DNA of 5,591 bases, from assembly GCA_937883885.1 (NCBI GenBank), contig CAKZXL010000393.1, positions 1 through 5,591 on the forward strand, given 5' to 3'. Under the pieces are notes generated by a model. That model ran no database searches, was not told the DNA's origin, and worked only from the letters and a program-made list of their open reading frames with translations. The DNA is from an uncultured Aquincola sp. (GTDB lineage: Bacteria; Pseudomonadota; Gammaproteobacteria; Burkholderiales; Burkholderiaceae). The translations under genes were made by a program, and so were the position numbers. This document shows positions 1-5,359 of the stretch, in pieces. Numbering within the stretch: the first letter of the stretch is position 1; the number at the start of each line of letters is the position of its first letter.

Positions 1-781
1 GCGGCGTGGCGTTGTAGCCGCTGGGGCACACCTGCCGCACCACCAGCCAGGGCGACCATTCGCTGTTGTACGAGTACGGAATGGCCACGTCCGGGTCGTT
101 CTTGTTCACATCCACCCGGAAATCGATCCACCCGTTGTTGGTGGTCTTGGCTGCGTACTGGGCCGAGCCCGATGGCTCGAACAGCCCTTGCAGCGTGCGG
201 CCCACCACTTCCAGGTCCTTGTAGGAGGAGGCGGTTTCCACGTTGGTGCCCGGCGCCGGCTGTGTGGCCGGGAAGGGCGCCGCGGTGGGCAGCGGGTTGG
301 CCGAGCCGCGGTAGTAGGCCACGTCAGCCGCCACCGCCGCGCGGATGGCGCGGAAGAGGTCGTTCAGCTCGAAGCTTTGGCCCGAAGGGTTCCAGGCCGC
401 GGTGTTGAGCTGCACCCGCAGCCCCAGCGTGTAGCTGTTGGTGGCATTGCAGGTGCTGCCGCTGCCGGCGCACCACACGCGGTCGTGCAGCGTGCCCACG
501 GTCACGCCGTTGATCACGATGGGCGCGGTGCGGCTGGCCTTGAGGATGGTGCCGGCCGGCAGCGCCGAGGCGATGTCGGCGCCGGTGAGGGTGCCCAGCG
601 TGTTGGCGCGGTCCTGGGTCTCGGTGGGCGTGTCGAGGTTGATCTTCGGGTTGATGGCGACCAGCGGCTGCGTGCCGGCGGCCTGCACCGGCACGGTGAC
701 GAAGCCGCCGTGCGCGCTCAGGTGCAACAAGGTGGCGGCCAGCGCGGCGCCGGCCAGCGGGAGCTTGCGGTTGAGGGTCAT
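1..781 (-). CDS. Secreted protein of unknown function, paralogue of the upstream gene; C-terminus beyond the left edge
   Basis: I do not recognise this family. The open frame runs from an ATG at 781 to the left edge without a stop, giving 260 residues. The start has an AGGAG site 7 nt upstream. Residues 1-23 look like a Sec signal peptide (basic N-R-K, then an Ala/Leu core, ending LSA), so the mature protein could begin HGGFVTV. It shares ordered blocks with the 267-residue protein encoded just upstream: GFVT (26-29), DRVW (100-103), a GLRVQLN segment (120-126), NDLFR (140-144), AYYRGSA (155-161), GRTLQGL (194-200), NNGWIDFRVD (215-224) and SPWLVVR (243-249). The paralogue ends 27 residues after the matching GY-x3-P block, so probably only about 30 residues are missing. 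A Pro/Ala-rich linker (162-180) is absent from the paralogue. Cysteines at 104, 111 and 252 are not shared with it. It lies 25 nt after the previous stop, so it is very likely co-transcribed with it. An exported ligand-binding or surface role is inference only. Confidence 0.87.
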   Translation of the reverse strand, partial: MTLNRKLPLAGAALAATLLHLSAHGGFVTVPVQAAGTQPLVAINPKINLDTPTETQDRANTLGTLTGADIASALPAGTILKASRTAPIVINGVTVGTLHDRVWCAGSGSTCNATNSYTLGLRVQLNTAAWNPSGQSFELNDLFRAIRAAVAADVAYYRGSANPLPTAAPFPATQPAPGTNVETASSYKDLEVVGRTLQGLFEPSGSAQYAAKTTNNGWIDFRVDVNKNDPDVAIPYSYNSEWSPWLVVRQVCPSGYNATP

Positions 782-788
782 GCTCGTT

Positions 789-793
789 CTCCT
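789..793 (-). promoter_or_regulatory. Ribosome-binding site of the left-edge secreted protein
   Basis: On the minus strand AGGAG lies 7 nt before the ATG at 781. It fixes the start of this gene and supports independent translation within the operon. Confidence 0.8.
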
Positions 794-806
794 GGTGGTG
801 GCTGCG

Positions 807-1610
807 TCAGTCGGGCTGGTAGCCGCTCAGGTACAGCTCGGTGAACTGGGAAGCATCCGGAAAGTCGGAGCTCAGCAGGCGGATGGCGAAGGGCCGGACC
901 GAATAGCCCGCCGGTGCCTTGGTGCGCACCAGCAGCCAGGGCGAATGCGCGCTGCTGAGGCCCTGCGGCTCGGCCGCGTTGGCATCGATGCGGAAGTCCA
1001 CCCAGCCGTTGTTGCGCAGCGGCCGGCGCGGGCCGGTGTCGTCGATGGGTTCGTTGTGGGCATCGGCCGCGGCATCCACCGCGGCCACGCCGGCGGCATC
1101 TTCGTCGTCGTCGTCCACCGGCGGCACTTCGTTCAGGCCCTGCAGCGTGCGGCCGGCTTTTTTCAGCGCCTTGAGCGCGCTGCCGGGGTAGTAGGCGATG
1201 GCCACTGCCTTGTCTTCGCGCACCTGGCGGAACACGTCGTTGGCGTTGAAGGACAGCCCCGTCAGGTCGTAGGCATTGGCATTGAGCTGCAGCTGCAGGC
1301 CGAAGATGAAGCTGGCGTCGCTGTTGCGCTTCCACACCCGGTCCAGCAGCTGGCCGATGACCACGTCGTTCTTCACCACCGCGCTGCTGCGCGAAGCCAC
1401 CAGGGTGTAGCCCGCTTCGCCCGGCAGGCTGGCCACGCGGCAGCGTTGCTGCGCGGCCAGGTGGCGCGGGTTGCAGCGGGTCATCACGCGCTCGCCATCG
1501 GCGCTCAGCGTGACGAAGCCGGGCGAGGCGGCCCACGGGGTGCCGGCCGTGGCCGCCAGGGCCAGCGCCACGGCCAGCCGGGGCGGCAGCCTGGGTTTGC
1601 GAAGGTTCAT
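807..1610 (-). CDS. Secreted protein of unknown function (267 aa), tandem paralogue pair with the next gene
   Basis: I do not recognise this family. The ATG at 1610 has AGGAG 8 nt upstream, and the frame ends with TGA at 807-809. Residues 1-28 form a signal peptide (basic N-terminus, Leu/Ala core, end around PWAA), so the protein is probably exported to the periplasm or beyond. No later membrane segment is visible. Conserved blocks shared with the downstream gene are GFVTL (31-35), DRVW (90-93), a FGLQLQLN segment (103-110), AYYPGSA (139-145), GRTLQGL (153-159), NNGWVDFRID (200-209) and SPWLLVR (223-229). Residues 162-197 are a low-complexity Asp/Ala-rich insertion with a DDDDED run; the paralogue has a much shorter linker there. 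Two cysteines (46, 57) could form a local disulfide. The gene follows the TonB receptor by 51 nt on the same strand, suggesting a shared transcript and function. A secreted or periplasmic partner of the receptor is plausible but unproven. Confidence 0.9.
   Translation of the reverse strand: MNLRKPRLPPRLAVALALAATAGTPWAASPGFVTLSADGERVMTRCNPRHLAAQQRCRVASLPGEAGYTLVASRSSAVVKNDVVIGQLLDRVWKRNSDASFIFGLQLQLNANAYDLTGLSFNANDVFRQVREDKAVAIAYYPGSALKALKKAGRTLQGLNEVPPVDDDDEDAAGVAAVDAAADAHNEPIDDTGPRRPLRNNGWVDFRIDANAAEPQGLSSAHSPWLLVRTKAPAGYSVRPFAIRLLSSDFPDASQFTELYLSGYQPD
1102..1113. repeat. (TCG)4 trinucleotide repeat within the 267-aa protein gene
   Basis: Four consecutive TCG units (GAC-type Asp codons on the minus strand) encode most of the DDDDED run in the low-complexity linker. 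Slippage here would change linker length without breaking the frame. Confidence 0.75.
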
Positions 1611-1618
1611 GCGGGGTA

Positions 1619-1623
1619 CTCCT
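1619..1623 (-). promoter_or_regulatory. Ribosome-binding site of the 267-aa secreted protein
   Basis: AGGAG on the minus strand lies 8 nt before the ATG at 1610. It decides this start over longer open frames in other phases through the same DNA. Confidence 0.8.
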
Positions 1624-1630
1624 GGAAGAT

Positions 1631-1671
1631 GGGCGCTGCCGAGGCGCCCGGGGCAGGACCGTCAGCGGTCC
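1631..1671 (-). other. Two consecutive stem-loops at the receptor stop codon and in the gap before the next gene
   Basis: Positions 1656-1661 and 1666-1671 (GGACCG/CGGTCC) form a perfect 6-bp stem with a 4-nt loop that contains the receptor's stop codon. Positions 1631-1636 and 1644-1649 (GGGCGC/GCGCCC) form a second perfect 6-bp stem with a 7-nt loop, just before the next ribosome-binding site. Neither is followed by a T-run on the minus strand, so they are not classic intrinsic terminators. They could limit read-through or act as mRNA processing or stability elements, or be chance in GC-rich DNA. Confidence 0.45.
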
Positions 1672-4418
1672 GCGGCGGGGGTGCCCAGATCCCAGCTGAA
1701 GCCCACGAACACGCCGCGCGGCGCGCCGGGCGCCACCAGCGAGGTGTTCTGCCATTCGCTGGAGTTGTAGTTCCAGCCACTGGGCCCGTTGCTGCCGTTG
1801 GTGCCCGGCGTGAACGGGTTGACACCCAGCCGCCCGGCGGTGAAGTACTGGCGGTCGAACAGGTTGGTCACCTGCACGAAGGCGGTGAAGCCGCGGCTGA
1901 CTTCCACGCTGGCGTCGAAGTTGAAGACCGCGTAGCCCGGCACCTTGCCCGAGTTGCGGAAGCTGCGGCCGGTGCGCACCGGCAGCTGGCTGAAGCCGCT
2001 GAAGTCGCAGCCGCCGGCCTGGCTGCAGTAGTAGCGGCCGATCTCCTGGTCGGTGCCGGCGCCCTGGTGCAGGTTGTTCTCGTTGCCGCGCATGTAGGCC
2101 ATCGACCGGGCCACCATGCCCAGGCCCAGCTTCCAGCCCGGCGCCACCCGCCAGCCCAGATGCAGGTTCAGCGCATGGGCCGGGATGCCGGGCAGGCGTG
2201 CGCCGGGGTCGATGCGGATCATGCGGTAGGTGCCGTAGCCGCGGTTGAGCGCGGCATTGGGCGTGGGCAGCACGTCCTGGCCGATCACCTGCGTATCGCC
2301 CACGTAGGCCGAGTTCTGGTTGAAGTCGGCGGTGCTGTTGTGCGGGCTCAGCGTGTAGAAGCGCGACTGGAAGGTGGCGTCGGTGAACGAGTAGTTCACC
2401 CGCAGGTCCAGCGGGCCCATGCGGCCGTTGAGGCCCAGCTCCATGCCCTGGCGGCGCGTCTTGCCGATGGTGTCGAAGTAGCTGCGGCCATCGCCCACGC
2501 CCACGAAGTAGATGTCGTTGCGCAGGTCGGTGCGGAACACGCTGACGTTCCAGTCCCAGTCGGTGGTCAGCCGCTGGCGCAGCCCCAGCTCACCCGAGGT
2601 GGCGCGGATCTGCGGCAGGTAGGGGTCGGCCGACAAGGCGGTGGGCAGGCTGCAGCCGGGGCCGGTGAGGCTGCGCGGCGCGGTGCCCAGGCTGGGCGTG
2701 CCGGGCACCCGTTCCACCGGCGTGGGGTCGAAGGCGCAGCCCAGCTCCACCACCGAGGGGGCGCGGGCGCCCCGGCTCAGGTTGCCGAAGAGGTTGAGGT
2801 CTTGCACGGGCCGCCAGTTGATGCCCAGCGAGGGGTTGAACGAGCGGTAGGTGAAGCTTTCCTGCGTGCGGGTGCGGCGGAACACCTGGCCGTCGGTGTA
2901 TTCCGGCGCGCGGAACTCGCGCAGCTCGTGCAGCGGCACCTGGCCGGCACTGCTGCGGGCCAGCAGCGTGTTGTCCACGTGGGTGTGGTTGTAGCGCGCG
3001 GCGGCGGTGAGCGTGAGCTGCGGCACCGGCGTGAAGGTGTCCTGGAAGAACAGGCTGCGGGTGGTGGAGGTGCCGTCGAAGTTGTTGCCCGGCACGTCGA
3101 ACTCGGCGGCGTAGTAGTCGGGGTCGATCTGGTCGGGCGCCGCGAACACCCGGTGCGCCGCATCGATCAGCCCCAGCCGCTGGAACATGTCGTAGCGGGT
3201 GTGGCTGCGGTCCAGCGAGGCGCCCAGCATCATCGCGTTGCGCTCCTGGTTCCAGTTGAACTGCAGCGACAGGCCGTTGCTGCGCTGTTCCAGGTCGGTG
3301 CGCGTGAGCAGGCCGATCGGCGTGCCCTCCACCACGCCGGGGCCGGTGAAGCCGCCGCCGCGGGTGGCGCCGTTGCGGGCCACGCCGTCGGGGCTGATGT
3401 CGCGGTCGCCGAAGTCGTCGAAGCCGGCGTAGATGTCGCCATTGAGCCCGCGCCGGCGGCTGTCGCGGTGGTAGGCCATCGCGGTGAGGTTGGCGCGCTC
3501 GCTGAGGTCGAACTGGCCACCCACCGAAAACTGCAGCACCCGGTTGCGCGCCTCGTCGGGCGAGGTGAAGACGGACTCGGCCCGTTGTCTATACAAGTCG
3601 ATGGGGATGAGGCCGTTGCCCACCAGCCGGTTGTCGGCATACAGCATGCTGGCGTAGGCCGATGCGGCTTCGCCGCGCCAGTCGCCACGGCCGAAGAGCT
3701 GGTTCACGCGCGAGGGTGAATCGTCGCGCCAGCCGTCTTCCTGGAAGCGGGTGAGCGCGAAGAAGCCGCCCAGCGTGCCGTCGTTGGCGCCGCCCGACAG
3801 CTGCAGCTGCCGCCGGCCCCAGGCGCCGGCCGTCAGCTGCCCCTGCAGCCCCGGCGCGCTGAAGCCCGTCTTGCTGCGCACCGAGATGGCGCCGCCCAGC
3901 GTGTTGAGGCCGAACAGCGGGTTGGAGCCCGGAAACAGGTCGAAGCGCTCGATCGCGTTGGTGGGGATCAGGTCCCAGTTGACGACGTCGCCGAAGGGCT
4001 CGTTGACGCGGATGCCGTCGAAGAACACCGACAGGCCCTGCGGCGTGCCCACCTGCGGGCTGGCGGTGAAGCCGCGGTAGTTGACGTCCAGCTGGAAGGG
4101 GTTGCCCTGGTAGTCGTTGACGCTGACGCCCTGCAGCTCCTGGTTCATGTAGTCGCCCAGGTTCAGCGCCCGTGAGGCGCGGATCTGCTGGCCGGTGGCC
4201 GTCTGCACGTTGGCCGGTATCTGGTCGCGGGTGACCATCAGCCCCGGCATCGGCCCCACGTCGATGGGCCGCCGGCCCGTCACCGTCACGCGGGGCAGCG
4301 GCGCGCTGGAGGCGGCGGCCTCGGGCGGCGCCGGCGGCGCGGTGGCCGCCGCGCCCGATTGGGCCTGCCCGGCCGTGGCCCAGGCCAGGCCGATGCCCAC
4401 TGCCAACACTTTGCGCAT
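1662..4418 (-). CDS. TonB-dependent outer-membrane receptor
   Basis: This is an outer-membrane gated channel that imports a ligand using energy from TonB-ExbB-ExbD. From the ATG at 4418 it has 918 residues. Residues 1-19 are a signal peptide (MRKV, hydrophobic core, GQA cleavage). A Pro/Ala linker leads to a TonB box (RVTVTG, 43-48). The plug spans about 60-185 and includes the conserved FGLNTLGGAISVRS segment (169-182). The barrel fills the rest, with NLFDRQY at 852-858 and a final strand GVFVGFSWDL (902-911), followed by seven extra residues instead of ending on an aromatic. Cysteines occur only in the barrel region, at 561, 589, 798 and 804, and may be loop disulfides. The plug has no cysteine, which argues against an OprC-type copper site. 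The ATG lacks a good ribosome-binding site; a TTG at 4475, in frame and 6 nt after a perfect AGGAGG, would add 19 residues. It heads an apparent operon with two secreted paralogues. The substrate is unknown; a Fur-like box upstream hints at a metal-related ligand. Confidence 0.95.
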   Translation of the reverse strand: MRKVLAVGIGLAWATAGQAQSGAAATAPPAPPEAAASSAPLPRVTVTGRRPIDVGPMPGLMVTRDQIPANVQTATGQQIRASRALNLGDYMNQELQGVSVNDYQGNPFQLDVNYRGFTASPQVGTPQGLSVFFDGIRVNEPFGDVVNWDLIPTNAIERFDLFPGSNPLFGLNTLGGAISVRSKTGFSAPGLQGQLTAGAWGRRQLQLSGGANDGTLGGFFALTRFQEDGWRDDSPSRVNQLFGRGDWRGEAASAYASMLYADNRLVGNGLIPIDLYRQRAESVFTSPDEARNRVLQFSVGGQFDLSERANLTAMAYHRDSRRRGLNGDIYAGFDDFGDRDISPDGVARNGATRGGGFTGPGVVEGTPIGLLTRTDLEQRSNGLSLQFNWNQERNAMMLGASLDRSHTRYDMFQRLGLIDAAHRVFAAPDQIDPDYYAAEFDVPGNNFDGTSTTRSLFFQDTFTPVPQLTLTAAARYNHTHVDNTLLARSSAGQVPLHELREFRAPEYTDGQVFRRTRTQESFTYRSFNPSLGINWRPVQDLNLFGNLSRGARAPSVVELGCAFDPTPVERVPGTPSLGTAPRSLTGPGCSLPTALSADPYLPQIRATSGELGLRQRLTTDWDWNVSVFRTDLRNDIYFVGVGDGRSYFDTIGKTRRQGMELGLNGRMGPLDLRVNYSFTDATFQSRFYTLSPHNSTADFNQNSAYVGDTQVIGQDVLPTPNAALNRGYGTYRMIRIDPGARLPGIPAHALNLHLGWRVAPGWKLGLGMVARSMAYMRGNENNLHQGAGTDQEIGRYYCSQAGGCDFSGFSQLPVRTGRSFRNSGKVPGYAVFNFDASVEVSRGFTAFVQVTNLFDRQYFTAGRLGVNPFTPGTNGSNGPSGWNYNSSEWQNTSLVAPGAPRGVFVGFSWDLGTPAADR

Positions 4419-4481
4419 GGCCGGTGCACCACTTGTCGTGCGCTCGCACGTCACCCGGGCCTGATCGCTTGCCAACGGACG

Positions 4482-4487
4482 CCTCCT
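4482..4487 (-). promoter_or_regulatory. Perfect AGGAGG Shine-Dalgarno upstream of the receptor, pointing to a TTG start
   Basis: On the minus strand AGGAGG is followed after 6 nt by TTG (4475-4473). This TTG is exactly 19 codons upstream of, and in frame with, the ATG at 4418. The ATG itself has no comparable site in the 20 nt before it. Either the receptor starts at TTG with a long signal-peptide n-region, or the site is fortuitous. Confidence 0.5.
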
Positions 4488-4631
4488 GCTGGGCGACCGC
4501 TGACGGCCGCCTCTGTGTGTGAGGCCGACCTTACTCAGCCCGTGGCTGCACACACCACGGAGAAGCTCCCGGCGTGCACTGGTGAAAACCCGTCGGGCAC
4601 CCGCGCGCGGGCTCGTCTGCGCGAAGTTACA

Positions 4632-4659
4632 TAGACAACTGCAAGAGGATCCTTATTAT
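4632..4659 (+). promoter_or_regulatory. Sigma70-type promoter for the DUF2946 gene
   Basis: The -35 box TAGACA (4632-4637) matches TTGACA at 5 of 6 positions. The -10 box TATTAT (4654-4659) matches TATAAT at 5 of 6. The spacer is 16 nt. Expected initiation near 4666 would give a leader of about 43 nt before the ATG at 4709. The AT-rich patch stands out in otherwise GC-rich DNA. On the opposite strand the same patch reads GATAAT, a possible -10 for the leftward operon, but no good -35 box accompanies it. Confidence 0.6.
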
Positions 4660-4661
4660 CA
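4647..4661. promoter_or_regulatory. Fur-box-like operator overlapping the -10 box
   Basis: Aligned to the 7-1-7 Fur-type consensus TGATAATnATTATCA, this stretch matches 11 of 14 fixed positions, with a perfect right half (ATTATCA) and a weaker left half (GGATCCT). Against the 19-bp GATAATGATAATCATTATC form, the alignment over 4642-4660 matches 12 of 19. It covers the -10 box of the rightward promoter, the expected geometry for repression. Binding by Fur or a relative is inferred from sequence alone. Confidence 0.4.
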
Positions 4662-4662
4662 G

Positions 4663-4672
4663 GAAGTACTTC
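4663..4672. promoter_or_regulatory. Perfect 10-bp palindrome at the expected transcription start
   Basis: GAAGTACTTC is a perfect inverted repeat lying 3 nt after the -10 box of the rightward promoter, so it spans the expected start site. It could be an operator half or complete site for a dimeric regulator. Alone it is short enough to be chance. Confidence 0.3.
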
Positions 4673-4708
4673 ACGAACGGCGTACACGCAGCACATAATC
4701 GGTGCGCC

Positions 4709-5071
4709 ATGAATGCCTTGCGCCACGCCCCCTGGACCTGCCGGCTGTTGCTGGCTGCGTTCGTCGTGGTCGTGTTCAACATGGCCTTGATGCCGCTGCT
4801 GCATCCGCAAGCCATGAACCTGGTGTGCAGCGCCTCCGGCGTCGTCAAGCTCGTGCTGGCCGATGGTCAGGACGACGCATCGCTTGCGAAGGGCCATGGC
4901 ACTGAGTGCCCGCTGTGCACCCTGGGCAGCGCACCACCGCCGGCTGCAGTGGTGCCCCAGGTGCTGCCGCTGTCGCCGCTGGCCTATGTGATGCAGGCCA
5001 TTCCGGCCGCACGCCTGGCAGCGGCCACCGCCGCGCCGCTGCCGCCTCGCGGTCCGCCCGCGCGCGCCTGA
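4709..5071 (+). CDS. DUF2946-type small membrane or exported protein with a Cys/His motif
   Basis: This 120-residue protein starts with ATG at 4709; only a weak GGTG precedes it as a ribosome-binding site. Residues 12-30 are a single hydrophobic segment after a short basic N-terminus, either an uncleaved membrane anchor or a signal peptide, so the rest is probably periplasmic. The middle carries C40 and an H63-x3-C67-P-L-C70 motif, followed by a Pro-rich stretch, a second moderately hydrophobic Ala-rich part (about 81-111) and the C-terminal RGPPA. A cysteine, then a spaced H/CPLC motif and a terminal R-x-PPA, is how I remember the DUF2946 family; I could not check this by a profile search. 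The motif could bind a soft metal such as copper, and DUF2946 genes occur beside TonB-dependent copper receptors in some proteobacteria (recalled from memory). It is transcribed divergently from the receptor and probably shares its control region. Biochemical function is unknown. Confidence 0.85.
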   Translation: MNALRHAPWTCRLLLAAFVVVVFNMALMPLLHPQAMNLVCSASGVVKLVLADGQDDASLAKGHGTECPLCTLGSAPPPAAVVPQVLPLSPLAYVMQAIPAARLAAATAAPLPPRGPPARA

Positions 5072-5111
5072 GCAGCCTTCTTCGCTGCCCCTGAGACCGG
5101 TCCGCCGGTCT
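5072..5111 (+). terminator. Possible weak terminator: two stem-loops after the DUF2946 gene
   Basis: Immediately after the stop codon, GCAGC (5072-5076) pairs with GCTGC (5084-5088) around a 7-nt loop. Next, AGACCGG (5094-5100) pairs perfectly with CCGGTCT (5105-5111) around the tetraloop TCCG. There is no T-run after either stem, so a Rho-independent terminator is only possible, not clear. Confidence 0.35.
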
Positions 5112-5181
5112 GGTCCACCCTCTGCATCTGTCCGTTCACTGCTGAGCAGTCGAGCGTGCCGCTGCCTGTGCGTGGTCCACC

Positions 5182-5205
5182 GACGCCATCCCCGATGCCA
5201 TCCCC
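5182..5205 (+). repeat. 12-bp tandem repeat, two copies
   Basis: GACGCCATCCCC is followed directly by GATGCCATCCCC, one mismatch between the copies, and then by the start of a third (GACGC). It lies in the non-coding interval and has no recognised role. Confidence 0.7.
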
Positions 5206-5359
5206 GACGCTGAAGGCCTGAAGCCCAGCGCGGCCGGCTCGCGTCGCCCCGGTCTCCCCACCCCCGTCATCGCCCCCTGTTTCGCGCTGCCTGCCGCTGA
5301 GGCCGGGCAGCGGGCGGGTGTGCGCCTGCGCCTCCTCACTTTTTTCATCGCCGATCGAC

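Larger units (their letters stand above)
4419..4708. other. Divergent intergenic control region with several stem-loops
   Basis: The region lies between the leftward receptor gene and the rightward DUF2946 gene. I see no protein gene in it. It holds the rightward promoter, a Fur-like box and a palindrome near 4632-4672, described separately. Closer to the receptor there are perfect inverted repeats: CCGTGG/CCACGG (4540-4545 with 4555-4560, 9-nt loop), GCCTC/GAGGC (4509-4513 with 4521-4525, 7-nt loop) and a 12-bp GC palindrome (4600-4611). If the leftward transcript starts near 4650 these would lie in a leader of about 170-230 nt. I looked for cobalamin, TPP and FMN riboswitch signatures and found none that hold. 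Confidence 0.7.
5072..5359. other. Non-coding interval between the DUF2946 gene and the right-edge gene
   Basis: No convincing protein gene is seen on either strand. Besides the hairpins after the DUF2946 stop, it contains an inverted repeat ACTGC/GCAGT (5138-5142 with 5146-5150), a 12-bp tandem repeat (5182-5205) and a longer stem CGCTGCC/GGCAGCG (5285-5291 with 5306-5312) whose loop has its own small GCC/GGC stem. A run of six T lies at 5340-5345. I could not find a convincing sigma70 promoter for the gene at 5360. The structured part just upstream may be its 5' leader. Confidence 0.6.

Noticed and set aside
1..781. Left-edge protein as a lytic polysaccharide monooxygenase because of a possible mature HGG start
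   Set aside because: The rest of the sequence matches its paralogue, which lacks the histidine, and shows no other LPMO features.
778..1755. A minus-strand 325-codon frame overlapping the 267-aa protein gene
   Set aside because: It has Arg/Pro/Ala-rich composition, no signal peptide or domain, and overlaps a gene with a good start, a ribosome-binding site and a paralogue next to it.
438..3719. A plus-strand open frame of 1093 codons opposite the receptor and the 267-aa gene
   Set aside because: It is rich in Ala, Val, Gly, Arg and His with no recognisable domain, and runs antisense to two well-supported genes. High third-position GC in those genes removes stops from this antisense frame, so it is a shadow.
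1662..4418. Assignment of the receptor as an OprC-type copper receptor because of the DUF2946 neighbour
   Set aside because: The plug contains no cysteine and no Cys-x3-Met type site, so the neighbour alone is not enough to name the substrate.
3589..4449. A minus-strand 286-codon frame inside the receptor gene
   Set aside because: It is an out-of-phase reading of the receptor's plug-coding part; the receptor frame carries a TonB box, plug and barrel motifs.
4419..4640. Possible cobalamin or TPP riboswitch upstream of the receptor
   Set aside because: Fragments such as GGCTGAG appear on the minus strand, but the remaining conserved core elements (B12 box, TPP helix sequences) are missing.
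4535..4897. A minus-strand 120-codon frame opposite the DUF2946 gene
   Set aside because: It is antisense to a gene with a hydrophobic segment, an H-x3-C-x2-C motif and an upstream promoter, and it crosses that promoter.
5306..5345. Rho-independent terminator formed by the 5285-5312 stem and the T-run at 5340-5345
   Set aside because: The T-run is about 28 nt after the stem, too far for an intrinsic terminator, and lies just before a start codon.
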